From: Mucilaginibacter sp. UR6-1
GTDB taxonomy: Bacteria; Bacteroidota; Bacteroidia; Sphingobacteriales; Sphingobacteriaceae
Length of the DNA stretch: 64,000 nucleotides
Direction of reading: 5' to 3'
NCBI RefSeq assembly: GCF_020880975.1
Contig: NZ_JAJIWP010000006.1
Span: 1 to 64,000, forward strand
The notes below the pieces were generated by a model that saw only the letters and a list, made by a program, of their open reading frames with translations, had not been told where the DNA came from and made no database searches. Below, piece by piece: positions 35,537-43,050 of this stretch. Within the stretch, counting starts at the first letter, position 1; each line of letters begins with the position of its first letter. The position numbers and the translations under genes were made by a program.

Positions 35537-35869
35537 ATGATTGTTGAAAATACTCAAACCCAAATGAGGAAAGGCATACTGGAGTACTGCATACTTTCCA
35601 TAATTGCAAAGGGTGAAACATATGCCTCTAACATCATTGCCGAATTAAAAAAGGCGCAACTGCTTGTTGTTGAGGGCACTCTGTACCCATTGCTTACCCG
35701 GTTAAAAAATAATGGGCTGCTCACTTACAACTGGGTAGAATCCACATCAGGCCCGCCGCGCAAATACTACGTACTGTCTGACGAGGGTAGAAAAGTGCTC
35801 GAACAGCTCGATAAAACCTGGCAGGAACTTGAATTTGCCGTACGCACTGCAATTGGCGACAGAAAGTAA
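35537..35869 (+). CDS. PadR family transcriptional regulator
   Basis: 110 residues from the ATG at 35537. The upstream TTG at 35501 belongs to the promoter and is rejected. The winged helix shows the PadR pattern: MRKGILEYCILSIIAKGE, YASNIIAELKKAQLLVVEGT, LYPLLTRLKNNGLLTYNWV and GPPRKYYVLSDEGRKVLEQL. Small PadR proteins bind as dimers and repress their own operon. It is followed after 33 bases by a PspC-domain protein, an association frequent in Bacteroidota and other groups, where the pair may respond to membrane stress. Confidence 0.95.
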   Translation: MIVENTQTQMRKGILEYCILSIIAKGETYASNIIAELKKAQLLVVEGTLYPLLTRLKNNGLLTYNWVESTSGPPRKYYVLSDEGRKVLEQLDKTWQELEFAVRTAIGDRK

Positions 35870-35902
35870 CCCCTAAACCATCACCCCAAAAAAAGAATCA
35901 TC

Positions 35903-37579
35903 ATGAACAAAACCATTATAATAAATATTAACGGCACCGTATTTCATATTGAAGAGGATGCCTATGAAGTGTTAAAAAATTACATGACTGATGTTAAGCG
36001 TCATTTCATGAACTCGGCTGATAGCCTGGAGATCACCACCGATATTGAGAACCGCATTGCCGAAATGTTTAGCGAGATACTTACCCGCGACAGCAAGCAG
36101 GCACTTGTTGAAGCTGATGTGCAATTTGTGATCGAGCAAATGGGCCGCGTTGAAGATTTTGCCAGCGCAGAGGAGGACAGCACAGCCGAACAACCATTTT
36201 TTGCAGAAACCAAAACCACCAGCCGTAAGCTCTTTCGCGATGCGGATGAGCGTGTTATTGGCGGCGTTTGTTCAGGTATAGCAAGCTATTTCGATCTACG
36301 CTCGGTATGGATCAGGCTGGCGTTCATAATTGCGGTGTTGTTTTTTGGCACCGGCTTTATATTATACATAATACTATGGCTGGTGGTACCCAAAGCCGCC
36401 ACCCGCGCGGATAGAATGGCCATGAAAGGCGAAAAGCTGAACCTTCAAGGTTTTAAACGCAACTTTGAGGAAGAGATGACAGGCCTTAAAGGCAGCATGA
36501 GCAATTTTAGCGATGAGGCCCGTCCGTTTATTTACCGCGCACGAGATTTTGTGGGTGATTTATTTACGCATTTTGGCTCTTTTTTGCGTACGTCAGGCAA
36601 ATTTATTATAAAAGCCCTCGGTGTTACAATTGTTATCTGCTCATTTTTAACAATAATAGGCCTGGCAGTAGTTATCATAGCATTTTTGGCCTATGGCAAT
36701 ATGGGCATATATAACTGGTTTCCCTTCAATATTGTTAATTACCAGGCTAATGTTATTTTTTTGATATGCGGATTTTTACTGGTAGGCATTCCTTTGCTTA
36801 CGATCATCTTATTAGCAGTAACCCTGTTGTTCAAAAACTTCAGCTTTAACCGCGCTACAGGTTTTACACTTTTGGCTATATGGCTAACATCGGTATTTGT
36901 AGTAATTTATTATTCAGCCCAGGCTACTGCCGATTTCAGATATCCGGCCAGCTTCCGTAAAACGGTAACCCTGAAACCATCAAGCAACGGCATCTACTAT
37001 TTAAGGCTTAATGATATAAAATACCTTACCGGCGAAGACAGCACCAGGCTGAATATTAAGGAACGCTTTAAAGGCCTGACCATTGTTGATAAACCATATA
37101 GCCACGAGATAGATGGCCCCGGCAGTACCGTTTACCTGAGTATTGAAAGGGGCGACGTGGCGGCACCAAAACTTATTGAAGAATTTAGCGCCCGGGGCAA
37201 AACATTTGAAGAAGCGCTGATAAACGCGAGGGCAACCAGCTACCAATTCTTTCAACAGGATTCTGTTTTAAACTTTTCGCCAAAGCTCGATAGGCAATCG
37301 GGAGCTTTGTGGCGTGCCCAGAGTTTGAATATTACCATTAAGGTGCCATTAAATACTGTAATAGTTGTTGAGGATGAGGTGAACCGCCTTGCCAATAACT
37401 TTGACATATGGGGATGCAGATCAATGAACGGGCAGGATAGCGGCAGTTCAACCACCTTTATCATGACGGCCGATGGCTTGCAATGCAAAGTAAATACGCC
37501 TCCGGCTCCGCCAAACCTACCTGCTTCTGATACTGTTGCAATAGCTAAAGACACTGTTATCACCACTACCAAAAAATGA
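35903..37579 (+). CDS. PspC domain membrane protein
   Basis: 558 residues. An N-terminal cytosolic part (MNKTIIININGTVFHIEEDA and a helical pair with VQFVIEQMGRVEDF) leads to a PspC domain (KLFRDADERVIGGVCSGIAS then YFDLRSVWIRLAFIIAVLFF with its membrane helix). Three more membrane helices follow (about residues 235-350), then a C-terminal beta-rich domain outside the membrane of the auto-transporter adhesin-like kind (LRLNDIKYLTGEDSTRLNIK). In E. coli, PspC senses membrane damage; the function of this long Bacteroidota version is less clear. Co-transcribed with padR and the small gene behind it. Confidence 0.92.
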   Translation: MNKTIIININGTVFHIEEDAYEVLKNYMTDVKRHFMNSADSLEITTDIENRIAEMFSEILTRDSKQALVEADVQFVIEQMGRVEDFASAEEDSTAEQPFFAETKTTSRKLFRDADERVIGGVCSGIASYFDLRSVWIRLAFIIAVLFFGTGFILYIILWLVVPKAATRADRMAMKGEKLNLQGFKRNFEEEMTGLKGSMSNFSDEARPFIYRARDFVGDLFTHFGSFLRTSGKFIIKALGVTIVICSFLTIIGLAVVIIAFLAYGNMGIYNWFPFNIVNYQANVIFLICGFLLVGIPLLTIILLAVTLLFKNFSFNRATGFTLLAIWLTSVFVVIYYSAQATADFRYPASFRKTVTLKPSSNGIYYLRLNDIKYLTGEDSTRLNIKERFKGLTIVDKPYSHEIDGPGSTVYLSIERGDVAAPKLIEEFSARGKTFEEALINARATSYQFFQQDSVLNFSPKLDRQSGALWRAQSLNITIKVPLNTVIVVEDEVNRLANNFDIWGCRSMNGQDSGSSTTFIMTADGLQCKVNTPPAPPNLPASDTVAIAKDTVITTTKK

Positions 37580-37782
37580 AAGCCCTGATAAAATATATAA
37601 GCCTGCTGATATTCAGCGGGCTTATTATTCCCCTTTATTTTTACTATCTGCCTGAGAAAAACAATTGCCTTGATACACCTATTATCAATGCTTTATCAAA
37701 CCAACAACCTATAGAAAAAGCGCATACTTACCTGCATAACTTAGCCTCGATAATATTCCCGGTGATAAAAAAGTTTGAATAA
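37576..37782 (+). CDS. Small membrane-anchored hypothetical protein
   Basis: 68 residues, one N-terminal membrane segment (YISLLIFSGLIIPLYFYYL) and a short polar tail with one Cys. The ATG overlaps the stop of the PspC gene by four bases, which supports translation. I do not recognise a family. It could be a small partner of the PspC-type protein in the membrane. Confidence 0.6.
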   Translation: MKALIKYISLLIFSGLIIPLYFYYLPEKNNCLDTPIINALSNQQPIEKAHTYLHNLASIIFPVIKKFE

Positions 37783-37908
37783 ACTGTAACCTGCATGCAT
37801 GTTTCAGCATCTTATATAAAAAACGGATGCTTGTTTACTGAACACCATCTAACGCGGTTTAGCTGAAACCGTAAAGCCGAAATTTTTTAACTAAACACTT
37901 AAAAAAAC

Positions 37909-40410
37909 ATGAAAATGCTTTTACAGGATAAGTATTGCCCTAACTTTTACACCTTATATATATATATATGTGCATTTATTTTTAGGATAGCGGCAACTAT
38001 GGCGCTTTTTATAGCGGCATTTAATGTTACAAATGCACAAACTTCATCAAAAATATCAGGCTCGATATTAAATGAGGCCGGCAAGCCCATGGAATTTGCC
38101 ACACTTAGCCTTTTACGCGCTAAGGATTCGAGCATTGTTAAAGGAACCATGGCTGATGCGAACGGAAAGTATGCTTTTGAGAAGATAACAGCGGGAGATT
38201 ATATTGTTGCCGCCACTACCATGGGCTATCAAAAATCGCATAGTGCAAAATTCACATTAGGTTCGCAAGCTGTTAACCTGCCTGCTTTAAGTATGCAGCC
38301 TGCCAGCCAGAGCCTCAAAACGGTAAACATTACCGCTGCCAAGCCATTAGTTGAACGTAAGGCCGACCGCCTGGTAATGAATGTGGAAAATAGCATTGTA
38401 GCCACCGGTAACAGCGCCCTTGAGGTATTGGAGCGTGCGCCAGGGGTAACTGTGGACAAGGATGATAACATCAGCCTGCAAGGCAAGGCCGGGGTAACCG
38501 TAATGATTAACGATAAGCTTACCTATCTGTCATCAACACAATTGGCTAACCTGCTGCGCTCAACTGATGGCAGTACCATTCAGTCAATAGAACTGATCAC
38601 CAACCCGTCCTCGAAATATGACGCGGCTGGTAATTCGGGCATTATCAACATCAAACTAAAAAAGAACAAGCAATCAGGTTTTAACGGTTCGCTTACTGCG
38701 GGCGCGGGTTACGGCCTTAATTTTAGGGACAATACCAGCCTCAACCTGAATATAAAGGAAGGCGACTGGAACTTTTTTGGCTCGTTTAGTCGCGGTGATA
38801 TAAAGCGCGAAAACACCATGAACCTGCTACGCACGGTTACAAACAGCACCGGCACTACATTTTTTAATCAGCGTACTGATTTTGTTAACCAGGTACATTT
38901 TAACAACTACCGCTTTGGCGCTGATTATAATACCTCAAAAAGAAACGTAATAGGCTTTATTGTAAGCGGCGACCACTCAAACGGGTTTGATGATAATGGC
39001 AACGTAACCAACATTGGCCCATCGTTTAACCAGGTAGACAGCGTTCAAAATACCCCGTCAACCATTGACCAGTCATTCCGCAACATAGCGTTGAACCTGA
39101 ATGATAAATTTGATATTGACACTTTGGGCCAAAGCATCAGTGTTGATGTGGATTATTCAAAGTTCCGCAATAACTCTAACGCGTTGTATACCACCAACTT
39201 TTTTTTAGGTGATGGCACGCAATACAAAGACCCGTTGATGATAGCCAACATCACACCTTCAAAAATTACCATCAACACGCAAAAGGTTGACTATGTGAAG
39301 CCGCTTAACAAAACCCTTAAACTGGAACTGGGCGCTAAATTCAGCTTTGTAAAAACTGATAACGACCTGCAGGCAAAAATTGACTCGACAGGCAATGGGC
39401 TGGTTGATGATGCCGGCCGTACTAATCATTTTATATATGATGAAAAAATTAAGGCGGGCTACTTTAACCTGAGTAAGGAATTCAAGACCACATCGGTACA
39501 ATTAGGTTTACGTGCTGAACATACCAAATCAAAAGGCGACCTGGTAACTACTAACAATGTGGTTGAACGCAGTTATCTTAACTTTTTCCCTACCCTGTTT
39601 GTTAATCAAAAGCTGGGCAAAAAACATGAATTAGGGTTTAACTATAGCCGCAGGATAGACCGCCCAAGCTATGAGGACCTGAATCCGTTTGTTTATTATC
39701 TCGATCAGTTCACTTACTCACAAGGCAACCCATTTTTAAAACCACAATACACCAACTCATTTGAGCTAAACTATACTTATAACAAAACCATTAACCTGAG
39801 CTTTAACTACAGCCACACCAGCGATGTGTTTACCGAAGTTATTTTAACAGATACGGTTAGAAAGGCTACTTATCAAACCAACCTGAACTTTAACTCGCAG
39901 GATTCATATTCACTAAACTTAAATACCCCGTATACACTTTTTAAATGGTGGACAGGTAACTTAACCTTTACCGGGTTTTACAATAATTTTAAGGCAAATG
40001 ATTTGCTGGGCGGTAACCTGAATAAAGGCCGTGCGTCATTCTTTGTAAAAACCACCAACACCTTTTTATTACCAAAGGAGATTAAGGCAGAGATCATGAC
40101 TTTTTACCAGTCATCTGTAGCTTATGGCATTTATAACATCAAGCCACAGTATTATATTGATATGGGCTTGAGCCGCTCATTCCTGAATAAAAAGCTGAAT
40201 GTGAAGTTTGCCGTGAGTGACGTTTTTTGGATGCGCCGCAATAACATTACCGCCAACTACCAAACCGTTGACCTTGACATTCGCCAGAAACGCGAAACCC
40301 GTATTGCCCGCATCAACCTTACATATAACTTTGGCAACACCAAAATTAAAGCCCGCAACCGCCAAACCGGTGCCGATGATGAAAGCAACAGGGTAAAATC
40401 AAGGAATTGA
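37909..40410 (+). CDS. TonB-dependent receptor of the OMP_b-brl_3 type
   Basis: 833 residues. Export signal region up to NVTNAQ, a carboxypeptidase-regulatory domain (ISGSILNEAGKPMEFATLSL), a plug (ADRLVMNVENSIVATGNSAL, EVLERAPGVTVDKDDNISLQ, IELITNPSSKYDAAGNSGII), and a long barrel (IDRPSYEDLNPFVYYLDQFT, QGNPFLKPQYTNSFELNYTY). This is the shorter outer-membrane barrel family related to FecA-like proteins, ligand unknown. The N-terminal region before the signal core is long and polar and includes a (TA)7 run at 37955-37968; an alternative start is the ATG at 37999, which would give a shorter and poorer signal peptide. Confidence 0.88.
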   Translation: MKMLLQDKYCPNFYTLYIYICAFIFRIAATMALFIAAFNVTNAQTSSKISGSILNEAGKPMEFATLSLLRAKDSSIVKGTMADANGKYAFEKITAGDYIVAATTMGYQKSHSAKFTLGSQAVNLPALSMQPASQSLKTVNITAAKPLVERKADRLVMNVENSIVATGNSALEVLERAPGVTVDKDDNISLQGKAGVTVMINDKLTYLSSTQLANLLRSTDGSTIQSIELITNPSSKYDAAGNSGIINIKLKKNKQSGFNGSLTAGAGYGLNFRDNTSLNLNIKEGDWNFFGSFSRGDIKRENTMNLLRTVTNSTGTTFFNQRTDFVNQVHFNNYRFGADYNTSKRNVIGFIVSGDHSNGFDDNGNVTNIGPSFNQVDSVQNTPSTIDQSFRNIALNLNDKFDIDTLGQSISVDVDYSKFRNNSNALYTTNFFLGDGTQYKDPLMIANITPSKITINTQKVDYVKPLNKTLKLELGAKFSFVKTDNDLQAKIDSTGNGLVDDAGRTNHFIYDEKIKAGYFNLSKEFKTTSVQLGLRAEHTKSKGDLVTTNNVVERSYLNFFPTLFVNQKLGKKHELGFNYSRRIDRPSYEDLNPFVYYLDQFTYSQGNPFLKPQYTNSFELNYTYNKTINLSFNYSHTSDVFTEVILTDTVRKATYQTNLNFNSQDSYSLNLNTPYTLFKWWTGNLTFTGFYNNFKANDLLGGNLNKGRASFFVKTTNTFLLPKEIKAEIMTFYQSSVAYGIYNIKPQYYIDMGLSRSFLNKKLNVKFAVSDVFWMRRNNITANYQTVDLDIRQKRETRIARINLTYNFGNTKIKARNRQTGADDESNRVKSRN
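37955..37968. repeat. (TA)7 microsatellite in the receptor's signal region
   Basis: Seven TA units inside the start of the TonB receptor gene. Loss or gain of one unit would shift the frame. Confidence 0.9.
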
Positions 40411-40440
40411 CAGGTTCTTTTACCATTGCGATGTACCGCT

Positions 40441-40518
40441 ATGTCATGCTGAGCTTGTCGAAGCACTCGCCGCCTGGTTAGGCCCTCGCTCGCCCCTCGA
40501 CAAGCTCAGGGTGACATG
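40441..40518. repeat. Palindromic intergenic repeat (CTGAGCTTGTCGA type)
   Basis: The arms ATGTCATGCTGAGCTTGTCG(A) and (T)CGACAAGCTCAGGGTGACAT pair over 21 positions with two mismatches across 36 bases of loop. This motif, usually GTCACCCTGAGCTTGTCGAAG, is a dispersed intergenic palindrome in many Bacteroidota genomes as I recall. It lies just past the TonB receptor and may also act as its terminator. Confidence 0.8.
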
Positions 40519-40542
40519 GCTTTCACTGTCTAATTCATTTTT

Positions 40543-40620
40543 TCATTTCGATGCAATAGTGAGATCTGCCTGCGTTCATTAGCAAGCGACAGATTTCTCC
40601 TCGTTCCTCGTTCGAAATGA
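40543..40620. repeat. Second palindromic intergenic repeat
   Basis: Outer arms TCATTTCGA and TCGAAATGA, inner arms GAGATCTG and CAGATTTC, enclosing GTTCATTAGCAAGCGA and CTCGTTCCTCG segments. The architecture is that of a dispersed mobile-like palindrome adjoining the first one. Confidence 0.65.
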
Positions 40621-40650
40621 CACATTTTTATGTAGTACTTTAATAAAAAG

Positions 40651-40690
40651 TCCTCCCCCTCGGGGAGGATTTAGTAGGGTTGAGGGGTTG
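40651..40690. repeat. GC-rich hairpin repeat
   Basis: TCCTCCCC-CTC-GGGGAGGA forms a compact hairpin followed by TTTAGTAGGGTTGAGGGG. A diverged cousin, CCCCGCCAGGGGATTTAGGG, lies at 41502-41523 past the exonuclease gene, so this is a small repeat family within the window. Confidence 0.65.
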
Positions 40691-40695
40691 ACGGA

Positions 40696-41463
40696 TTAAA
40701 ACTCCAGATCCAGCAACACCGGGCAATGGTCAGAATGCTTTGCTTCGGATAATATCGCCGCGCGGCGGATGTGGGGCTCAAGCGCTGAAGTTGCCATGTT
40801 GTAATCAATACGCCAGCCCAGGTTTTTAGCGCGGGCATTGGCGCGGAAACTCCACCAGGTATAGTTGTGCGGTTCCTGGTTCAGGTGCCTAAAAGTATCG
40901 ATGAAACCCGAGTTGATAAAATTCTCCATCCAGTCGCGCTCGGCAGGTAAAAAGCCCGATGAGTTGGCGTTTGATTTTGGGTTGTGTATATCTATCGGCC
41001 TGTGGCAAATATTATAATCGCCGCAAACTACCAGCCTGGGGTGCGTTTGTTTTAGCTGTTGCAGGTAAGCGCCAAACTCATCCAGAAAGCGAAACTTAAA
41101 ATCCTGACGCTCATCACCGCTTGAGCCCGACGGAAAGTATACGCTCATTACGGATACCTCATCAAAATCCACCCTGATGTTACGGCCTTCGCGGTCAAAA
41201 TCGGCAATGCCGCAGCCGTACTCTACATGGTTGGGTATTTTTTTGGTAAAGATGGCGGTACCGCTGTACCCCTTTTTTTCGGCAGGGTACCAGTAATGCT
41301 GATAGCCCATCTCTTCAACCAAAAGCAAATCGGTCAATACATCAGGTGTAGCCTTTATCTCCTGCAAACAAACCACATCCGCATCGGTAGCCTGCAGCCA
41401 TTCCAGCCAGTTTTTACTAATGGCTGAGCGTATTCCGTTAACGTTATAAGTAATTATCTTCAT
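40696..41463 (-). CDS. xth: Exodeoxyribonuclease III (AP endonuclease family)
   Basis: 255 residues of the ExoIII/APE1 family, which cuts DNA at abasic sites and trims 3' ends during base excision repair. Motifs in order: ITYNVNGIRSAISKNW, CLQEIK with the metal Glu, YSGTAIF, VCGDYNICHRPIDIHN, NSSGFLPAERDWM, TWWSFRANARAKNLGWRIDY and the terminal SDHCPVLLDL with catalytic Asp-His. Length is normal. Single gene between repeats. Confidence 0.96.
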   Translation of the reverse strand: MKIITYNVNGIRSAISKNWLEWLQATDADVVCLQEIKATPDVLTDLLLVEEMGYQHYWYPAEKKGYSGTAIFTKKIPNHVEYGCGIADFDREGRNIRVDFDEVSVMSVYFPSGSSGDERQDFKFRFLDEFGAYLQQLKQTHPRLVVCGDYNICHRPIDIHNPKSNANSSGFLPAERDWMENFINSGFIDTFRHLNQEPHNYTWWSFRANARAKNLGWRIDYNMATSALEPHIRRAAILSEAKHSDHCPVLLDLEF

Positions 41464-41501
41464 AAATATCGCCTTTAAGGCAGTAAAAGTCCGTTAAAAG
41501 A

Positions 41502-41535
41502 AAGTCCCCGCCAGGGGATTTAGGGGCGAGGGTTT
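41502..41535. repeat. Diverged copy of the GC-rich hairpin repeat
   Basis: CCCCGCCAGGGGATTTAGGG followed by GCGAGGGTTT resembles the 40651-40690 element in its hairpin and in the ATTTAG-GGG-GAGGG tail. It overlaps the stop region of the cyclophilin gene. Confidence 0.5.
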
Positions 41536-42218
41536 AATATCTTATCCAACTGGTTACATTCCTTTTTGCTCAGCAGCTCAATCGTCATGGGTACATCTGT
41601 AAGCGGACGGTCGTTACCGTCGGTTTTTTGTGCGGCAATACGGTCAACCATATCCAGGCCGGTAATTACTTCGCCAAAAACTGTATAACTCTGGTCGAGA
41701 TGCGGCGTGCCGCCAACAGCTTTATAGTATTCGCGCCAGCTTAATGGAATCTTGCGGCCTTTCAGGCGGGTTTGCTCCAGCTTATCAAGTTGCTCGTCGG
41801 TAAAGCGCTTGCCTTCCACAATATAAAACTGGTAACTGCTCGATGCCTTGTCGGGATTATCCTCGCGGGCAGCGGCCAATACGCCTTTTTTATGAAATAT
41901 GCTATCGCGAAACTCGGCTGGTACGGTATACGTTTCTTTGCCATTCCCTAAAGTATCGCCCGGTTTTGCATTTTTGGAGGTTGGGTCGCCGCCCTGTATC
42001 ATAAAATCCTTGATCACCCTATGAAACAGCGAACCATTAAGTGTACCGGCCTTGGCCAGTTTTATAAAGTTATCGCGATGCAGCGGTGTTTCATTATACA
42101 GGCGGATTATGCAGGTGCCGTATATGGTTTTAATACGCACATACTGGTTTTCAGGCCCTTTGGCAAAAGCGCCAATGCTGCAAAGCAGCAATAAAAAAGC
42201 GAATAAAATTTTCTTCAT
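41520..42218 (-). CDS. Exported cyclophilin-type peptidylprolyl isomerase
   Basis: 232 residues with a signal peptide (KKILFAFLLLLCSIGAFA). The cyclophilin core includes GSLFHRVIKDFMIQGGDPTS, PAEFRDSIFHKKGVLAAARE, SSSYQFYIVEGKRFTDEQLD and YTVFGEVITGLDMVDRIA. An insertion of about 30 residues before the VFGEV strand (KLEQTRLKGRKIPLSWREYY) is usual in Bacteroidota members. It should catalyse prolyl isomerisation in the periplasm. The start overlaps the stop of the upstream gene by four bases. Confidence 0.95.
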   Translation of the reverse strand: MKKILFAFLLLLCSIGAFAKGPENQYVRIKTIYGTCIIRLYNETPLHRDNFIKLAKAGTLNGSLFHRVIKDFMIQGGDPTSKNAKPGDTLGNGKETYTVPAEFRDSIFHKKGVLAAAREDNPDKASSSYQFYIVEGKRFTDEQLDKLEQTRLKGRKIPLSWREYYKAVGGTPHLDQSYTVFGEVITGLDMVDRIAAQKTDGNDRPLTDVPMTIELLSKKECNQLDKILNPRP

Positions 42219-42574
42219 ACCTGATCTTCGTACGGATATATATCTGCAAAATAATCAACAATAAGCGTTTTCAGTACCATTTCCTGCTCAAGCAGGGTAT
42301 AGTTTGGTATTTGTTTTACCAGTTTCCAATGCGGCCAGCCGTCCTGGTCAAGTCCTTCCAGTTCATAAAACCCCATTTGGCTAAAAAGGCGGCAGTTGGC
42401 AATGTGCATCAACTCCTCTTTTTGCCTTTTGGTAAATTTACGCGGCCCTTGCCCCAGTTCCTGCACACCTATTAAAAACAACATCACCTTCATATCGGGT
42501 GTGTCGGTATCAAAATCCCTGGCGATGTGCTGTTGCAGCGCGTCCCATCTTTTATTTACTTCGGCAGGTTTCAT
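42215..42574 (-). CDS. Conserved hypothetical protein upstream of the cyclophilin
   Basis: 119 residues from the ATG at 42574. A GTG at 42595 would add seven residues but lies upstream of the -7 promoter element TATATTTG, so it is rejected. Mostly helical with PAEVNKRWDALQQHIARDFD, DMKVMLFLIGVQELGQGP, RKFTKRQKEELMHIANCRLF and GFYELEGLDQDGWPHW. I recall unnamed Bacteroidota proteins of this kind but no function. Four-base overlap with the cyclophilin gene implies coupling. Confidence 0.75.
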   Translation of the reverse strand: MKPAEVNKRWDALQQHIARDFDTDTPDMKVMLFLIGVQELGQGPRKFTKRQKEELMHIANCRLFSQMGFYELEGLDQDGWPHWKLVKQIPNYTLLEQEMVLKTLIVDYFADIYPYEDQV

Positions 42575-42579
42575 ACCGG

Positions 42580-42587
42580 CAAATATA
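42580..42587 (-). promoter_or_regulatory. -7 element for the minus-strand hypothetical/cyclophilin operon
   Basis: TATATTTG on the minus strand, five bases before the chosen ATG. It decides the start of that gene and implies a near-leaderless message. Confidence 0.5.
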
Positions 42588-42639
42588 CATTTCACAATAT
42601 TGTTACCCTATGCTGATGATTTGTTTATTTGTATTAAAC

Positions 42640-42647
42640 TATATTTG
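42640..42647 (+). promoter_or_regulatory. -7 element for the His/Cys-rich protein and TonB receptor
   Basis: TATATTTG on the plus strand, 17 bases ahead of the TTG start at 42665; a TTTG at 42620-42623 is 16 bases upstream, shorter than the usual spacing. The two -7 boxes of this divergent region face away from each other. Confidence 0.45.
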
Positions 42648-42664
42648 TCCAAATTGCAATCATC

Positions 42665-42991
42665 TTGAAAAAGAAGCGTTACACATTGATCGCCGCCTGG
42701 CTATTACTGTTCTGCTTTATAGCAGGGCAGGCTGTAGTGTATTCGCATCAGCACCACATCTTGAAAGGCATCCACCACACGGATGCCCAAGCAAAGGGCC
42801 GAACGCAGGTTAGCGAAAAATGCCAGATTTGCGACAGCATGCACCATGCAGACATGGCGCTGCACCAAAATTATGTTGCCTTTGACCTGCAGGCAACGCT
42901 GTTTAACCATCCATCCGTTAAGTTTGAATTTAAACCCTTTGGCCTCATACTTGCCGATGGGCTCTCCCCTCCTGTTTTCATATTATCCTAA
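42665..42991 (+). CDS. Small His/Cys-rich exported protein
   Basis: 108 residues from a TTG start; no in-frame ATG lies between the promoter and the signal sequence. One hydrophobic N-terminal segment (LIAAWLLLFCFIAGQAVVYS) is followed by SHQHHILKGIHH, EKCQICDSMHHADMALHQ and a C-terminal FKPFGLILADGLSPP. The CxxC plus clustered His looks like a soft-metal binding site, facing the periplasm. It precedes a TonB receptor by 59 bases, so the pair probably handles a metal or metal complex such as copper, zinc or haem. Not a named family to me. Confidence 0.75.
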   Translation: MKKKRYTLIAAWLLLFCFIAGQAVVYSHQHHILKGIHHTDAQAKGRTQVSEKCQICDSMHHADMALHQNYVAFDLQATLFNHPSVKFEFKPFGLILADGLSPPVFILS

Positions 42992-43050
42992 AAAAGAGAG
43001 AACACACCACCCGCGAAAGCGGTATTTATTTATTTTTCTGAACGATAATC

